DNA of 38,340 nucleotides from Larix sibirica (GCA_004151065.3 NWUY0300014382.1:8753-47092); one strand, 5' to 3'; positions 20,291-31,007 are shown, counted from the first letter of the stretch. The notes: generated by a model from the sequence alone, not told the origin. Program-made: numbers and translations.

Positions 20291-21290
20291 CAAAACCATG
20301 GACCAACATCAACTACTTGGATAGACTATGGTTGGATTGATGAAATATCATGGAATCATTTGAACAAATGCTTGAGGACTTCATACATATGTGTATCTTT
20401 GACTATATTGTCGCACAATGCTACTCTTGCATGCTTTTGATTTCTTTGGAGTGGTCAACTGAGGATTGAACAAAGATGATAGTTGATTGGAGTGCGATTC
20501 GAATGTTCATCGATTGATATATTGTTGTTGATTGACATGATAGTGGTCGACTGATATTAGACCAATGGTGACAATCTGATCCGAAAATGACAAGATCTAC
20601 TAACACTTGAATTTGCATGTGAATTCTTAAAGAATGAACTTATAAAGAAGGCTTCAAATATCAAGATTAAGAAAAGGATTAAAGAACTGAAAACATGAAT
20701 AAACAAGTGATGCAAACCATTAAATATGAGAGACCATGTAACAAATTTCATCTAATGTGGACTACGTCTCTGGGTCTAGCTTCAATGAGGACCAATCTTA
20801 TTAGTATTAAAAAAGAATGCTTGCATAGGTACAAAAATGCCTTCATCCTTCATGCTGCTTCAAGAAGACACTTAGGATTTCAATCATAAAGCCTCTCACT
20901 CTAAACCTCTCAAGAGTGGCTAAAACAAGCCTCTTACAAAAATAAGAAAACTTACAAAGCCTTTACAAAGGCACAATGGTATCCTACCATTCTCTCCTCA
21001 AAAGCTTCAATCCTTTCATGCTTCACAAAGAAAATTACATTGGTTTATATAGCCAAGTCTCATAACTTCAATCCCCAAATTCCATGGGATTTGATAGAAA
21101 ACAAATGGGATAAAGATCCACTTTTCAATGGATAAAAAATATACTAATCCCAAAATATATGGCAAATAGAAACCATATAATAATAAAAAATGTAAAGAAT
21201 TTGACATTTGGGCATAGGGCGCGCCCACTCTTGGGGAATAAATCCTCCCAAATCAAACTTAAAATAATATATTTGCACATCCCTTAACAA
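20291..21290. other. Non-genic stretch
   Basis: Only short unrelated frames on both strands, none with a recognisable motif. A CG-rich palindrome GGGCGCGCCC at 21218-21227 stands out in otherwise AT-rich DNA but is probably chance. Confidence 0.5.
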
Positions 21291-21291
21291 G

Positions 21292-21530
21292 AGGTTCCTT
21301 TGGTTCCATGGTTAGAGCACTTGGCATTGAAGGAGGAGGTCACGGGTTCAAACCCGTGGACCTTTCCCCATATCATGATTTTTGTGGCAAATGGTATGTT
21401 GTGGCATGGTTTTGGTGTTGGCCCGTGGTCTGGTTCCCCATCGATTCTATGGGTCTATTGACATAGTATTGGATTCGTTGGTTGTAATATAATATACACA
21501 TGGGGATAAGGGATTATCCCTCGGCCCACC
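21292..21530 (+). mobile_element. tRNA-derived SINE-like repeat
   Basis: The head (21292-21372) resembles a tRNA. It has an A-box-like TGGTTCCATGGTTAGAGC at 21301 and a B box GGTTCAAACCC at 21345 inside the perfect hairpin CACGGGTTCAAACCCGTG. The T loop is one base short and the anticodon stem does not pair, so it is not a working tRNA gene. A non-tRNA body follows to about 21530. This layout (internal Pol III promoter plus unrelated body) is that of a SINE. The family is not recognised. Confidence 0.55.
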
Positions 21531-21536
21531 CCTTTT

Positions 21537-21905
21537 TGAAATGACAATCCAAACAAAATTAAATAGTAGTGGAGAACAATAGGGTTTTCGAAATGACAAT
21601 CCAAACAAACTTAAATAGTTGTGGAGAACAATAGGGTGAATAAACGATAGGTGGAGGGCATGGCTAGGAGGACATTGTGTAGACTTTGGTAGAGGATAGG
21701 TCGGGGGTTCTATCCTCCCCGACCCCAATATTTTTGGTAACCCCTTTTCGAAATGACAATCCAAACAAACTTAACTAGTAGTGGAGAACAATAGGGTTAA
21801 TAAATGATAGGTGGACGGCATGGCTAGGCGGACATTGTGTAGGATTTGGTAGAGGATAGGTCAAGGGTTCGATCCTCCCCGACCCCAATATTTTTGGTAA
21901 ATAAA
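21537..21905 (+). repeat. 160-base tandem repeat carrying tRNA-like Pol III boxes
   Basis: Two full units (21589-21748 and 21749-21905) are preceded by a 52-base partial unit (21537-21588). Each begins CGAAATGACAATCCAAACAA. Each full unit contains an A-box-like GGCATGGCTAGG and a B box (GGTTCTATCCT in the first, GGTTCGATCCT in the second), followed by CCCCGACCCCAATATTTTTG. The units differ by scattered substitutions. They look like a tandemly repeated SINE with an internally truncated leading copy. Confidence 0.75.
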
Positions 21906-22515
21906 ATCCTTATGTGACCAATTCGGACTGCCATGTGGGTGTTTCAATTGGTTCACATAAGCTCCATACCTGCCACTTGGACTACCACTGGACTGCCCCC
22001 TCAACACTATACTTACACCCAGACTGCCACTGGTCTACCGCGTTAGCACAGCACATGAAACGTGTCACCCTTGTAGTGGTTCCACATGGCACCCCTTTTT
22101 CCCAGCTTTACCTTTTTTACAAAAGTTCAGAACTGAATAACGTTCACGTCTGGAGGTCCTTTTGCGTGAAACAAATGTCATCGGAAATCTCTTTTCGAGC
22201 TCTACGCAGCTACAAGATTTTGTTCACAATTTGAATACTTTAATTTTGATCGAATTTCAGATCCTCCTGGTTCAAACCTTCCCATTGAGAATCTTTTGGA
22301 CCACCAAAAGCATGAATCATTCAGAATTCAAGTGAGGGCATGTTCGTATCACTTGTCCCGTATCAATTGTCCATCCTTCTTGGAACCTGCACATTTGACT
22401 CATCATAATAATAATAAACACTGCACTGACATTATTAATTACATTAATCCCTTTTTCACCCAAATCTACATTCAATATTGCCGAAACCAACCATATATTG
22501 TTGATCAGTAGAAAG
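21906..22515. other. Non-genic stretch up to the second N
   Basis: No gene is supported. Between 21925 and 22040 the words GGACTGCCA, GGACTACCACTGG and AGACTGCCACTGG recur with variation, a loose short repeat. An open frame at 21914-22234 is 106 codons long but has no recognisable content. Confidence 0.45.
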
Positions 22516-22516
22516 N
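22516..22516. other. Single N inside an LTR
   Basis: The base after it belongs to an LTR (33 bases of its start on the minus strand), while the sequence before it is unrelated to that LTR family. As at 8350, I read it as a join between contigs. The adjacency of the two sides is therefore uncertain. Confidence 0.7.
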
Positions 22517-23159
22517 TTATTAATATTAATGTTATTTATGTTCATAACATTGCCTTCCTCTTTAGAAATGCTTTGTCCTCAAAGCATATTGATGAAAAGG
22601 CTTTTACGTCTTTACTCTTTGCTTGTAATGTCGTTGCATCTTTCTTTATTCTATTGTAGTTGATGATACGAGACGATATGAACATCTAAGTGTTGAACAA
22701 AATCGTCGAAACGTAAAAGGATCAGCCCATCCTAATTCAATTCTTTGGGGAATGTTGCACTTCCATGATCAACTGTTATCATGAGGTTTATTTGCGCTGG
22801 TATCAATATTTTTCGTTAGTTTTTCAAGCCCAAAGGGATATTAATACTCTGATCGTTTAAGATATCTACTTTTTATGATTTGGATGTCGATAAGGATTTT
22901 TGCTAACATTATTTTCCCTTATCATGATTATAGTGTCTTCTTGATTTAATTTTAGTATATGATTTTCTTCACACCTTGATGTTGTTTGGTGACTTGATGG
23001 AATTCTATGTACACTTGGAGTTTCCATCGTTTGTACTTCAATATATTTGTTCTTCACCTGAATTGACATATTTTTGAGCTGTGATGTGGATTGTCTCTAT
23101 ATTTGTTCCTTTTTCCACAACTTGGGATTTTTACTCCCGAGGATTTTGATGCCTCTTTC

Positions 23160-23887
23160 TAGATTTTCTCTAACTTGTTTTCCAACAACTTGGCATCATT
23201 CTTAAGCTTCTTGAATGTTTCTTCTTGCGACTTCTTGTCATTGTTTAACTTCTTAACTTGTTCCATCAGATCTTGATTATGATTTCTAAGGTAGCAAATC
23301 TCTTCTTCATTTTCTAACAATTACCCTTCGATATCTTCATTAGCTTGTTCCATCTTTTGAATATTCTTTAACTTCATGATTTGTGTGACTAGAATTTTAT
23401 TATAATTTCTCAACCAGAAGATCTCGTCATTATTGTTCGATATCATTTTATTGATCTTTGTAGCCTCTAATTTGTGAGCATTTTTAAGGTCATTCTTTTG
23501 TTGTTGTATATCTTTAATTTGTTGTTAAAGTTGGTACAACTCTGAATCTTGGAATTCTAATTTCTTTTGGGATTGCATAATTACTTTATCTTTGTCGATA
23601 AGGAGTTTGTTTAAAAGCATTATTTCTCCTTCTACTATACTCTTGTCAATTTTACTATTGATATTTTGATTTTGTAATTCCTAATTGAGTTGATTTTCAT
23701 CCTTTAACTCCTTAATTTGTGTGAGCAACTCTTCAATAAGATTTTTTGGGTTAGAAATAACCTCTTCTTTGAAATCCATTTGATTGTTTTGTAATTCAAT
23801 CGCAATTTGTAATTTTCTATTGTCCTTTCGATGACGCACTAGTTCATCTTCTAATTTTTTTAACTATAATTTCTATCTAGACTCCAT
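23160..23887 (-). pseudogene. Long coiled-coil protein of the LTR element, broken by stops
   Basis: Starts in a good context (ACCATGG). About 240 codons read in one frame as almost continuous heptad-like helix rich in Lys, Glu, Gln, Asn and Leu, for example IEELLTQIKELKDENQLN, IQQQKNDLKNAHKLEATKI and YLRNHNQDLMEQVKKLNN. At least five in-frame stops break it (two near the start, others spread along), so this copy is dead. The homologous frame in copy A (19487-19795) has lost different codons, which suggests the ancestor encoded an intact coiled-coil protein. It could be a divergent gag-like or an accessory protein; no known domain is recognised. Confidence 0.65.
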
Positions 23888-24136
23888 GGTTCACTACTTC
23901 GACTCCTATTATTTTCTTTGACACTAATGGACACAAAAAGTGCAAAGAACTCCCAATGTTGTCCTTATGTAAATAGCTTAAATATTCTTTTGACAAGTTT
24001 CTAAACTATTAAAGATAATGATAACTTATTATTAAATTATTATTATATAGTTTTTTTGGGAAGGATTTAAATTATAATAATTATTATTAGTGACAATAAT
24101 TATTAATTATAATAATTTTTTTTGAAATGGATTTAT

Positions 24137-24850
24137 TTAGGGTTTCAAAACCCTAGGGTGTGGGGGTGTAGGAAAATGGTGTACAGGGGTGTTAGAGTGT
24201 GGTGCAAGGGGAGTATGGAGTTGTGAGGGAAGGTGCATCACTGAGTGATGAAGGAGCATTGGAGAAGAGGAGGCGCAGGTGAGGGGGAGCTCGAGGAAGG
24301 AGGAGGTAGCAGGAAGGTGGGAGCGCATGTATGGAGGAGGGCGTCGCATGGGATCGCATGTATGGAGGAGGACGTCGTGTGGCTAGAGAGCAAAGGTGGT
24401 TGTGTATGCAGGCATGGGTGGAGGTGGATGGAGGGCATGGAGAACATGAGTGTGGTTGGGAGTAGTATGGAGCTAGCACGAGGATGGAGTGGAATGTTGG
24501 TAGGGAGCGAGGGTGATGGAGTGAGGTGAGATGAACCAACAACATGGGAGAGTGCATGGTTGTTGAATGGAAACAGAGGGTGAAAGTGTGGAAACGATGG
24601 AGGTAATAAAGGGTGAAAGAGTCACAACGGTGCAAGAAACATGGGAGTAGAAGGTGGGCATGGGGGTGGTGTAGCAAAGATGTGGGAGTGGAGGTCATAT
24701 CGAGAGTATGAAGAGTGCAGGGCATGCGGGAGACCGAAGGAGGCATAACAGAGAGAGGAAGCGCTAGATTGGAGATGATAGGGTAAGGGAGTGTGAGGAG
24801 ATGCACGAGTGGAGAGTGGTGGGAAGCGTGTGACTGGTGAGAGTCAAGTG
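24137..24850 (-). other. Pyrimidine-rich leader of the polymerase-less LTR element
   Basis: Strongly strand-biased: C and T on the element strand, G and A on the plus strand. Stop codons are rare on the minus strand, giving a 204-codon frame (24192-24806) of low-complexity Leu, Pro, Ser and His content and overlapping frames in other phases. A direct repeat of GCATGTATGGAGGAGG lies at about 24325-24375. I read it as an untranslated leader, not a gene. Confidence 0.5.
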
Positions 24851-24963
24851 GATGGCCAAGGGATTGATTTTTGTCAAAGACCGAGTAATTTAGAGAAACT
24901 CTAGTTGATGGCCAAAAGTCGAGGTCGGTGGAATGCCCGAGAAAAGGGATCTTATACCAAAAT

Positions 24964-25205
24964 TAGTGAACCAACCCGGTTCACACACAAAATATCCTTA
25001 AGAATAGGTCAAATAGTTGTAGTCCATAATGGATAAGAAAATATACTGAGTAAATAATGAATAAGATGATAAATGATTACAATATGGAGACTTTAAATAT
25101 AAGCCCATCGTGTCTTTTTAAATACAGAGACACGTCCTTTGAATTTAGTTAATTAATTATTTATCGTTTATTATTATAATATTCATGTTATTTATGTTCA
25201 TAACA
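24964..25205 (-). mobile_element. 5' LTR of the polymerase-less element
   Basis: On the minus strand it begins TGTTATGAACATAAATAACA, the same start as the truncated 3' LTR at 22517-22549, and ends GGTTGGTTCACTA a few bases before the primer site. Two TATTTAAA motifs inside could act as TATA boxes. The inner half aligns with the LTR at 18695-18957. Confidence 0.8.
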
Positions 25206-25210
25206 TGAAG

Positions 25211-25327
25211 ACAAACATTTCTTTGTCTAGATCCAACATTTTGTCATCAAGATTGTCAATTGCTTCCTTGAGCACTTCAATTTGGCTATGCAATTTGTGT
25301 TTCATCTCTTTCTCACTCTAAGATAAA
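25211..25327 (-). pseudogene. Coiled-coil fragment at the LTR insertion edge
   Basis: A minus-strand frame of about 38 codons reads as a regular amphipathic helix (HSQIEVLKEAIDNLDDKML) and is cut by the LTR start. It is bounded by a TAG upstream. It is probably a piece of the DNA into which the LTR element inserted. The parent gene is not recognised. Confidence 0.35.
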
Positions 25328-27088
25328 GTCTTAAGCATAAATACTGTAAGAAACGCCTACAATTACCTGTGAAACAATAATTTAATACTAATTGATCCAA
25401 ACGGGAGTAGGATTACGAAATGAGCAACCAAAACACAAATTATAAAGAGTTTATTCTATCATACACACCATTACAATCATGGTGCAACTCATAAAATTAA
25501 CAAATCAAACATCACATAAACAATGTTGCAATTGTTTAGGCAAGAAATCAACTATGCATCACATTAACATAGAATGTACATAAAGTGATATGAACAACAT
25601 GAGGCCTTAAAGAAACCCATTTGTAGTGTCATGATCAATACAAATAGCCTAGCTCGGGGATGACAAAGTGTTTTTCCTACCATCTATTCATATTCCATAT
25701 AGTACAATGTTTTAAGAAAATGGAGGAATAGGAAAAGACAAGGTTGTAGGATGATTTAATCCACCATAATTTTTGAAATTTTGTGCATACATTTGATAAG
25801 CTCTCAATTGTACCAACATGCTATGTATCATTCCATTATGGTGCCTAAGATCATCATGCACAATCATGTTGCAAAGCTTGAATGCATGACCTCAATTTTA
25901 GTGCATCCCATTACCCCTTGTTATCTTTCAAATGGAACTGCACAAAGTTACTCACTATGATGCATGAATTGTGTTATTTGATTTTGTGCAAATCACTATC
26001 GTGAAGCAATAAACAATATAGTGCACCACCATACTTAGCTTTTCAGCAAAATTCTCCCTTAGTGCAAAAAACCAAACTATCATAAACTTAGTCAACCTCC
26101 AATCTCGTCCAAGATCAATAGGTCAACTTTAGGGCATCTAACATAGACATCATGCAATGACTACAAATGAAATCATGAGGTAGTAGTATTCCTTTAGTGG
26201 CTCTTTTGACTCTTGCTTAGTCACATGGCATCATATACATTAACACATTATGTACTCTTATGCACCATATCCTACAATATAAGGACATATCACATGATTA
26301 TTCATGGAGGATACAGCTGATCATGTCTCATGATGTTGTAGACATTTAGGATAAATTACTACTCTGAAAAATAAACCCATATTTCATTCTATGTTCTTGC
26401 CTAGACCCAAAATATATAGTATGTAAGTTTAGCCTTATCCTTATCTAATCAACTTTTTAGGTTACCCATCGCATTGGCCTTCATGAAGTAGTAATTATAA
26501 GTAGATTGCTATAAAGTGTTTAATTTTTGGATGATTCCATGAATGGTATATTCTATATATAGTGTTCCCCTAATTCAAGCAAGAATAATTTCCCCGTGTT
26601 TCCCAAAGCGGTTCAATCCTTTGGTGAGGAGTGAGGAGTTTTTCACCAATGGGTAGGGTTTAATTCCCGCAAGGGATTCTCTTGGAGCCATGGCGTCAAC
26701 TAGAGATAGCGATGATTATTGATTGAGGCCTCTTTGCGAGCTAATTGTTGATTGGGGTTGGAAAAGTGCCAACAATCTCATTTTCTCCTATGGGATGGTA
26801 GGTGGAAGCATGGAAAAATGGAAAGAAAGAAGAAGATCCCTGTATTATGCAATGAATATGGTCTATAATATTTAGTACTCACTAGCCAACAATGGATGAC
26901 AAGAAAACCAAATGCTCATATGTAACATATAATATTTTAATCTTGCCAATCACTTTGCAGAATACACATTATGGACATCATTGGTGGCTAAATAGAGACA
27001 TTCAACAATTGTTTGTGTTAGTGTTTACATAAATAAAAAATTGGGAGAATAGAATATAAAAATAAGCCTATAACTAATTTTTAAATAG
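25328..27088. other. AT-rich non-genic stretch with one promoter-like ghost
   Basis: No gene is supported. At 26554-26561 there is a TATATATA box. About 130 bases later comes an ATG (26690) in very good context (GAGCCATGGCG) that opens MASTRDSDDY, then a stop at 26720, after which the same frame stays open to about 26880. This may be the remnant of a gene or retroelement start. Confidence 0.3.
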
Positions 27089-27109
27089 TCAGTTAGAAAA
27101 TCTGTCTGT

Positions 27110-27178
27110 AAGACTATGGTTTAGTGGCACGTCAGACATTTTCTTGTGAAGATGACTCAGGTTGAAATCCTGATAGGT
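27110..27178 (+). mobile_element. Decayed tRNA-derived SINE head
   Basis: A T-arm-like hairpin TCAGGTTGAAATCCTGA (perfect 5-base stem, 7-base loop) lies about 30 bases after an A-box-like CTATGGTTTAGTGGCA. The B box GGTTGAAATCC has one mismatch to the consensus. The rest does not fold as a tRNA. It differs from the SINE-like unit at 21292 and from the 160-base repeat. Confidence 0.4.
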
Positions 27179-27237
27179 AGGCTCCGATGAAAACCGCATC
27201 CAAGACTGGGTGAAAGTTTGAGCAACCTTGACAACAA

Positions 27238-27621
27238 ATGAGTGCAGAGAAAAACTCAGCAGTCGTGGGCTATATGCCCAAATGTTCATGTTTAAAAAAA
27301 TACAAGTTAGCTAAAAAATCAATTCTTACAATCGTTGGATTGGAAATCGTGGACACCATGAACAAGAAAGAAGCCCAAAACGTTGAAAATATGAATCAAA
27401 AAGGACTTTCAAGTGAAATCTTTTCCACACCATTCATTTTTTCTTTGCAAATTACATTGTTTCTTCAACTTAAGAAGGCTTGGAATAAGATATGTTTTGA
27501 CATCCACCTAAGCATATGCCATAAACCCATCCACATTAGAACATCTAGACTTCCGAAACATTTTTTGTATCTAGAATTTTGGAGTGAATTCAATTTATTA
27601 AATATGCTTGATGAAGGATAA
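27238..27621 (+). CDS. Open frame of unknown function, doubtful
   Basis: 127 codons from an ATG, Lys-rich at the start (KKYKLAKKSI), with no recognisable domain, signal or repeat. The start lies just after the SINE-like unit at 27110. Frames of this length arise by chance in AT-rich DNA of this size. Listed only because it is the longest frame in a stretch without genes. Confidence 0.12.
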   Translation: MSAEKNSAVVGYMPKCSCLKKYKLAKKSILTIVGLEIVDTMNKKEAQNVENMNQKGLSSEIFSTPFIFSLQITLFLQLKKAWNKICFDIHLSICHKPIHIRTSRLPKHFLYLEFWSEFNLLNMLDEG

Positions 27622-28261
27622 TATATTTTATAAAATCATTGAGACTTTGTCTTGTTGAGGCTAAGAAGGGTGCACACTAGTCTAAGTGATTGAGCCCTCA
27701 ATTTTCCTTGGTGCCTAAGTTCATATTTGACCAAGTGACCTTCCACTCGATGACCATCCAATAATCAAGATTCTTATTCAAAATTTTATCGATTATATAC
27801 AATATTTAGGAGATAACTATGTCTTTTCATCTACCATGTTGGCTCCATGACAAATATCGGGTCTATACCAACATAGGTCCAATGTAGTCTAGTGTGTTGG
27901 CATATTCAACCTTCCATGAGGAAGGATGTCTCACTTGAGACATATATGCTACTTTCCATATGATTAAGGTGCAGAGTGTCAAAGATTTAGTGGGTGTTGT
28001 ATTCCTTTCCTCGCCCTTTAATCACTTTTAGTTAAACTAATATTATTAGCAACATCCATATCAATCACATACAAATCATATAGATATTGCATGAACACAC
28101 ATGAGTAAGCACAACAATTCTCCATTGTATTAGCAAAATGAGTAATACATCATAACTTCAACACAAAACTCATGATAGACTATGCAACTCTCAACTCTCA
28201 ATAGCAACAATGAAAATAATCTCTAATCTCTAAAAAATCCCCTATTATATTATCACAATTT

Positions 28262-28305
<44 letters not shown>

Positions 28306-29939
28306 ATGATTGGAGTAGTTACATAACAAACTGGAATATACTAGAGAATCTACCAGCTATAACCCACTCATACAAACGATTACAAGAGAGTCTATATTTA
28401 GAGACATGCGCAAAGGATGTAGAATACTCTTCCTCAACCTCTAGGTATTGAGGATTTCAATGAAATGCGTACTCATGTTCCTATGATCTCTTGGATCCTA
28501 CAGATTCATCTTCTGCTAAACTTTGTTTTACACTAGTAACTAGTCAAAGCTAGGCCACAACAAATTTTATATCATTCTCAAAAACCTTATTCGTGATTCA
28601 CTAATTCTTCTAAGGAAACCGCAATCTAGAGATGCACCTTTCATGACCCTATATGCCAAAGTTGTTTTCACCGAGATGATCAATCAAGGTTAGGTGTATT
28701 CTTATTGTTTCCTCCTCTCAACCTTAACTTTGATATCAACATTCAGACCTTGATCAAAATATACTACTTGGGAATTTCCATCCTCACTACTAAGCATGAC
28801 AATGATTGTAAGTTGGATCAATGCATATCTCTATTTTGGCTACTGCGTTGCATGATCCTTTGAAATATAAATTATTCTTACTAATAAAGAAGATACAACT
28901 CATAAAAATAAAAATGAAAATGTTCTTTGCTTTACTACTTATTCTTTGCTTTGTGTTTCATTTCTATTGTTGTTTCTTTGATTTTACATTTTCCTTTTGG
29001 TTCAATCCTATTAATTTTCACTTTCATTTCTTACTGCTTACATTATTTATCCAAATTTATGTCTCAAAGGTGAAGAATATGCTTGGATTCACCCCCACAA
29101 AATATAATTGTTAATACTTTTCTTTACATGGTTGTTGTTAATCTAACTTGATTGCAGGATGTTGTAGCCGTAAAAACAAATTTCAATTTGCTTTTAAGTT
29201 CATAATGTTGTACATGGGTAAGCTTGAATGTCATGTATGTGTAGAAATGTTTCTTATCGTTCCATTCATTTGCTGTCTTAATGCATATGAATATATGTAT
29301 TTACTCTTTCTTTTAAAGGTTCACTATTTAGCGATGTCCTTATGTTACTATTGATCATTATTTTTCAACCACAACTAAACCTAGCCTCTACATTTAATCC
29401 AAAACTAGAGATTATAAGTTTGCATGTCGCTAAGAGCACATGTTCTATGGAGCCGTCATATGGCCAATTCTTGCTCTACATATAATACTAAAATTAATGT
29501 GGAAACTATAAAACACATGTACACATTACTTCAAACTTATACAATGTTGTGAAAATTTTGAAAATTCATGAAACACATAAGTGTTTTGTAGAACTCCAAG
29601 ACATGCACGAGTTTCGTATATCTACAAAATATACCTGCATTTTGTGGATTTTTTTAAAGTTTCTAACATTATATTACTTTAGAAAAATATTTATAGTAGT
29701 CAAATGGATGGCCTTCCTTGAGGGAAACTAGGCTAACCATTGGTAATAGTCACCAGAGGTCCCAGGGACTCAAGGAAAACATAACAATGACAATTTTGAA
29801 CCTTGAAACCAAAGAACAAGCCATTAAGGCAAGCAAAAACTACACCAGATATCATCCCTATTGAACAAAAAGATAAGAACCAAAAAACCATCTTAAACAT
29901 CATCAGGAATTGAAATAACATGCACCTCTGAAGCAAGAG
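27622..29939. other. Non-genic AT-rich stretch
   Basis: No gene is supported. Frames at 28821-29114 and 29148-29354 are Phe/Leu-rich products of T-rich DNA without motifs. It contains the compound microsatellite at 28262-28306. Confidence 0.5.
28262..28306. repeat. Compound microsatellite (TC)n(CA)n
   Basis: About ten TC units pass directly into about thirteen CA units. The uninterrupted run suggests it is young and probably variable in length. Confidence 0.97.
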
Positions 29940-30806
29940 GGGGCTCATTAGACTAACCTTCAAGAGCCTTGGTCCTGAACACCAAGCCAATAGTAATTTT
30001 AGCCAAGGTATTGATGTGGTTTACCAACTCCTTCATGGATGTGGCTGTGAGATGCAAATTGGATTTAAGATTTAAGATTTGTCCATTGTTCCACTCTTGG
30101 ATCTCCTCCATTTTCCTCATCAACTCAATTTACCCCCCTTGACTGTCCATCAACACCTTCCCTAAGAGAGTTTTCATGTGCCGGTATAGTAATACGGTCT
30201 TGGCATGCTTTGTATCCCATGTCCGTGAGGAACCCGCATCTTGAATCCTCTACTTCTGGCTAACCCTATTCCTGCTTGAATCGTTGCTTAGCATTGTGAA
30301 GAACCGACTAAGTCTTAGGAGAGATAGCACAGAAGAAAACCTCTTTAGCTTTTGCAATCTCTCGTTGAACCCGACGCATATGTGAACCTTGTCACCCATG
30401 CCCACTACCACTGGATTTCCTTGGTCACACCATGACATGAATACCCCTATTCCAGGCCAATACCATCCCATACTAGCCATAGGCAAGGTTGTTCAATGGC
30501 TTGCTTCATTCCCATACACTGCAGAGTTCCCCCTCTAGAGACAAAATGACCCAGAATCATGATAGGTTGTGGTAAATACAAAGCCCAAGCCAAAACAACA
30601 TCATTGCATAATGCAGGAAAGTAAAGCCAATCAAATTTTACAAGAGACATCTTATATTGATGTAGGTGAGCCATCAACTCAACATTCACCTCCATCTTCT
30701 CCATTGAAATAGAAATAATGAAACAAGGCTTCAAACTCCCCGGCATCATGACTTCATAAATTGCCCATACCTCACACTTTGATTGCCACTCGCGTCTTTG
30801 GTACAA
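29940..30806 (-). pseudogene. Decayed coding fragment of an unknown protein
   Basis: The first part (30447-30806) is a 119-codon frame containing FDWLYFPALCNDVVLAWALY. It ends at a stop, and reading passes to a second frame from 30486 down to about 29955, which stays protein-like across two stops (e.g. RKMEEIQEWNNGQIL, SMKELVNHINTLAKI). The second part has leucine-rich, coiled-coil-like spacing. A shift of frame near 30470 and at least two stops make it a pseudogene. I do not recognise the family. Confidence 0.35.
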
Positions 30807-30980
30807 GTGCCAACCAAACCATAACCATACATGACCTCATAAGGAGGATGACATGCCACCTTAAAAATCCAGCTGGCCACCTGTCCCTACGCCCTTCCAG
30901 GTGTCCCTTCCTCATGGAGGGAAGTGAGGCAGGTGGTCTTGTCACAATTAAACACCAGGATCCAAGAATGGATTTTGGGG

Positions 30981-31007
30981 ATATTAATATTATTATAATA
31001 TTAATAT
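30981..31007. repeat. Perfect AT palindrome
   Basis: Arms ATATTAATATTA and TAATATTAATAT are exact inverted repeats of 12 bases around a 3-base centre. It lies just left of the satellite array. Confidence 0.9.

Larger units (their letters stand above)
22517..25205 (-). mobile_element. Polymerase-less LTR element with a coiled-coil frame (copy B)
   Basis: Minus-strand order: 5' LTR (24964-25205), primer site TGGTATAAGATC (24948-24959; 10 of 12 bases match the usual tRNA-iMet site), a pyrimidine-rich leader of about 1 kb, coiled-coil frame from ATG 23887 to about 23160, a 3' non-coding part, purine tract TAAAGAGGAAGGC (22552-22564) and the first 33 bases of the 3' LTR (22517-22549), cut by the N. 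No protease, reverse transcriptase or integrase motif is present in 2.4 kb of interior, so it would depend on another element for movement. The 3' half is homologous to 18958-19795. Confidence 0.75.

Noticed and set aside
21292-21372. Functional tRNA gene
   Set aside because: The T loop is one base short, the anticodon stem does not pair and no consistent anticodon can be placed.
24192-24806. 204-codon protein rich in Leu, Pro, Ser and His
   Set aside because: It comes from a pyrimidine-rich stretch with few stops in several frames, lacks any domain and lies in the leader of an LTR element.
28262-28306. Possible regulatory GA/CT element
   Set aside because: It is a plain compound microsatellite with no gene nearby.
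28821-29114. 97-codon Phe/Leu-rich frame resembling a membrane protein
   Set aside because: It lies in T-rich DNA, has no motif and no plausible neighbours.
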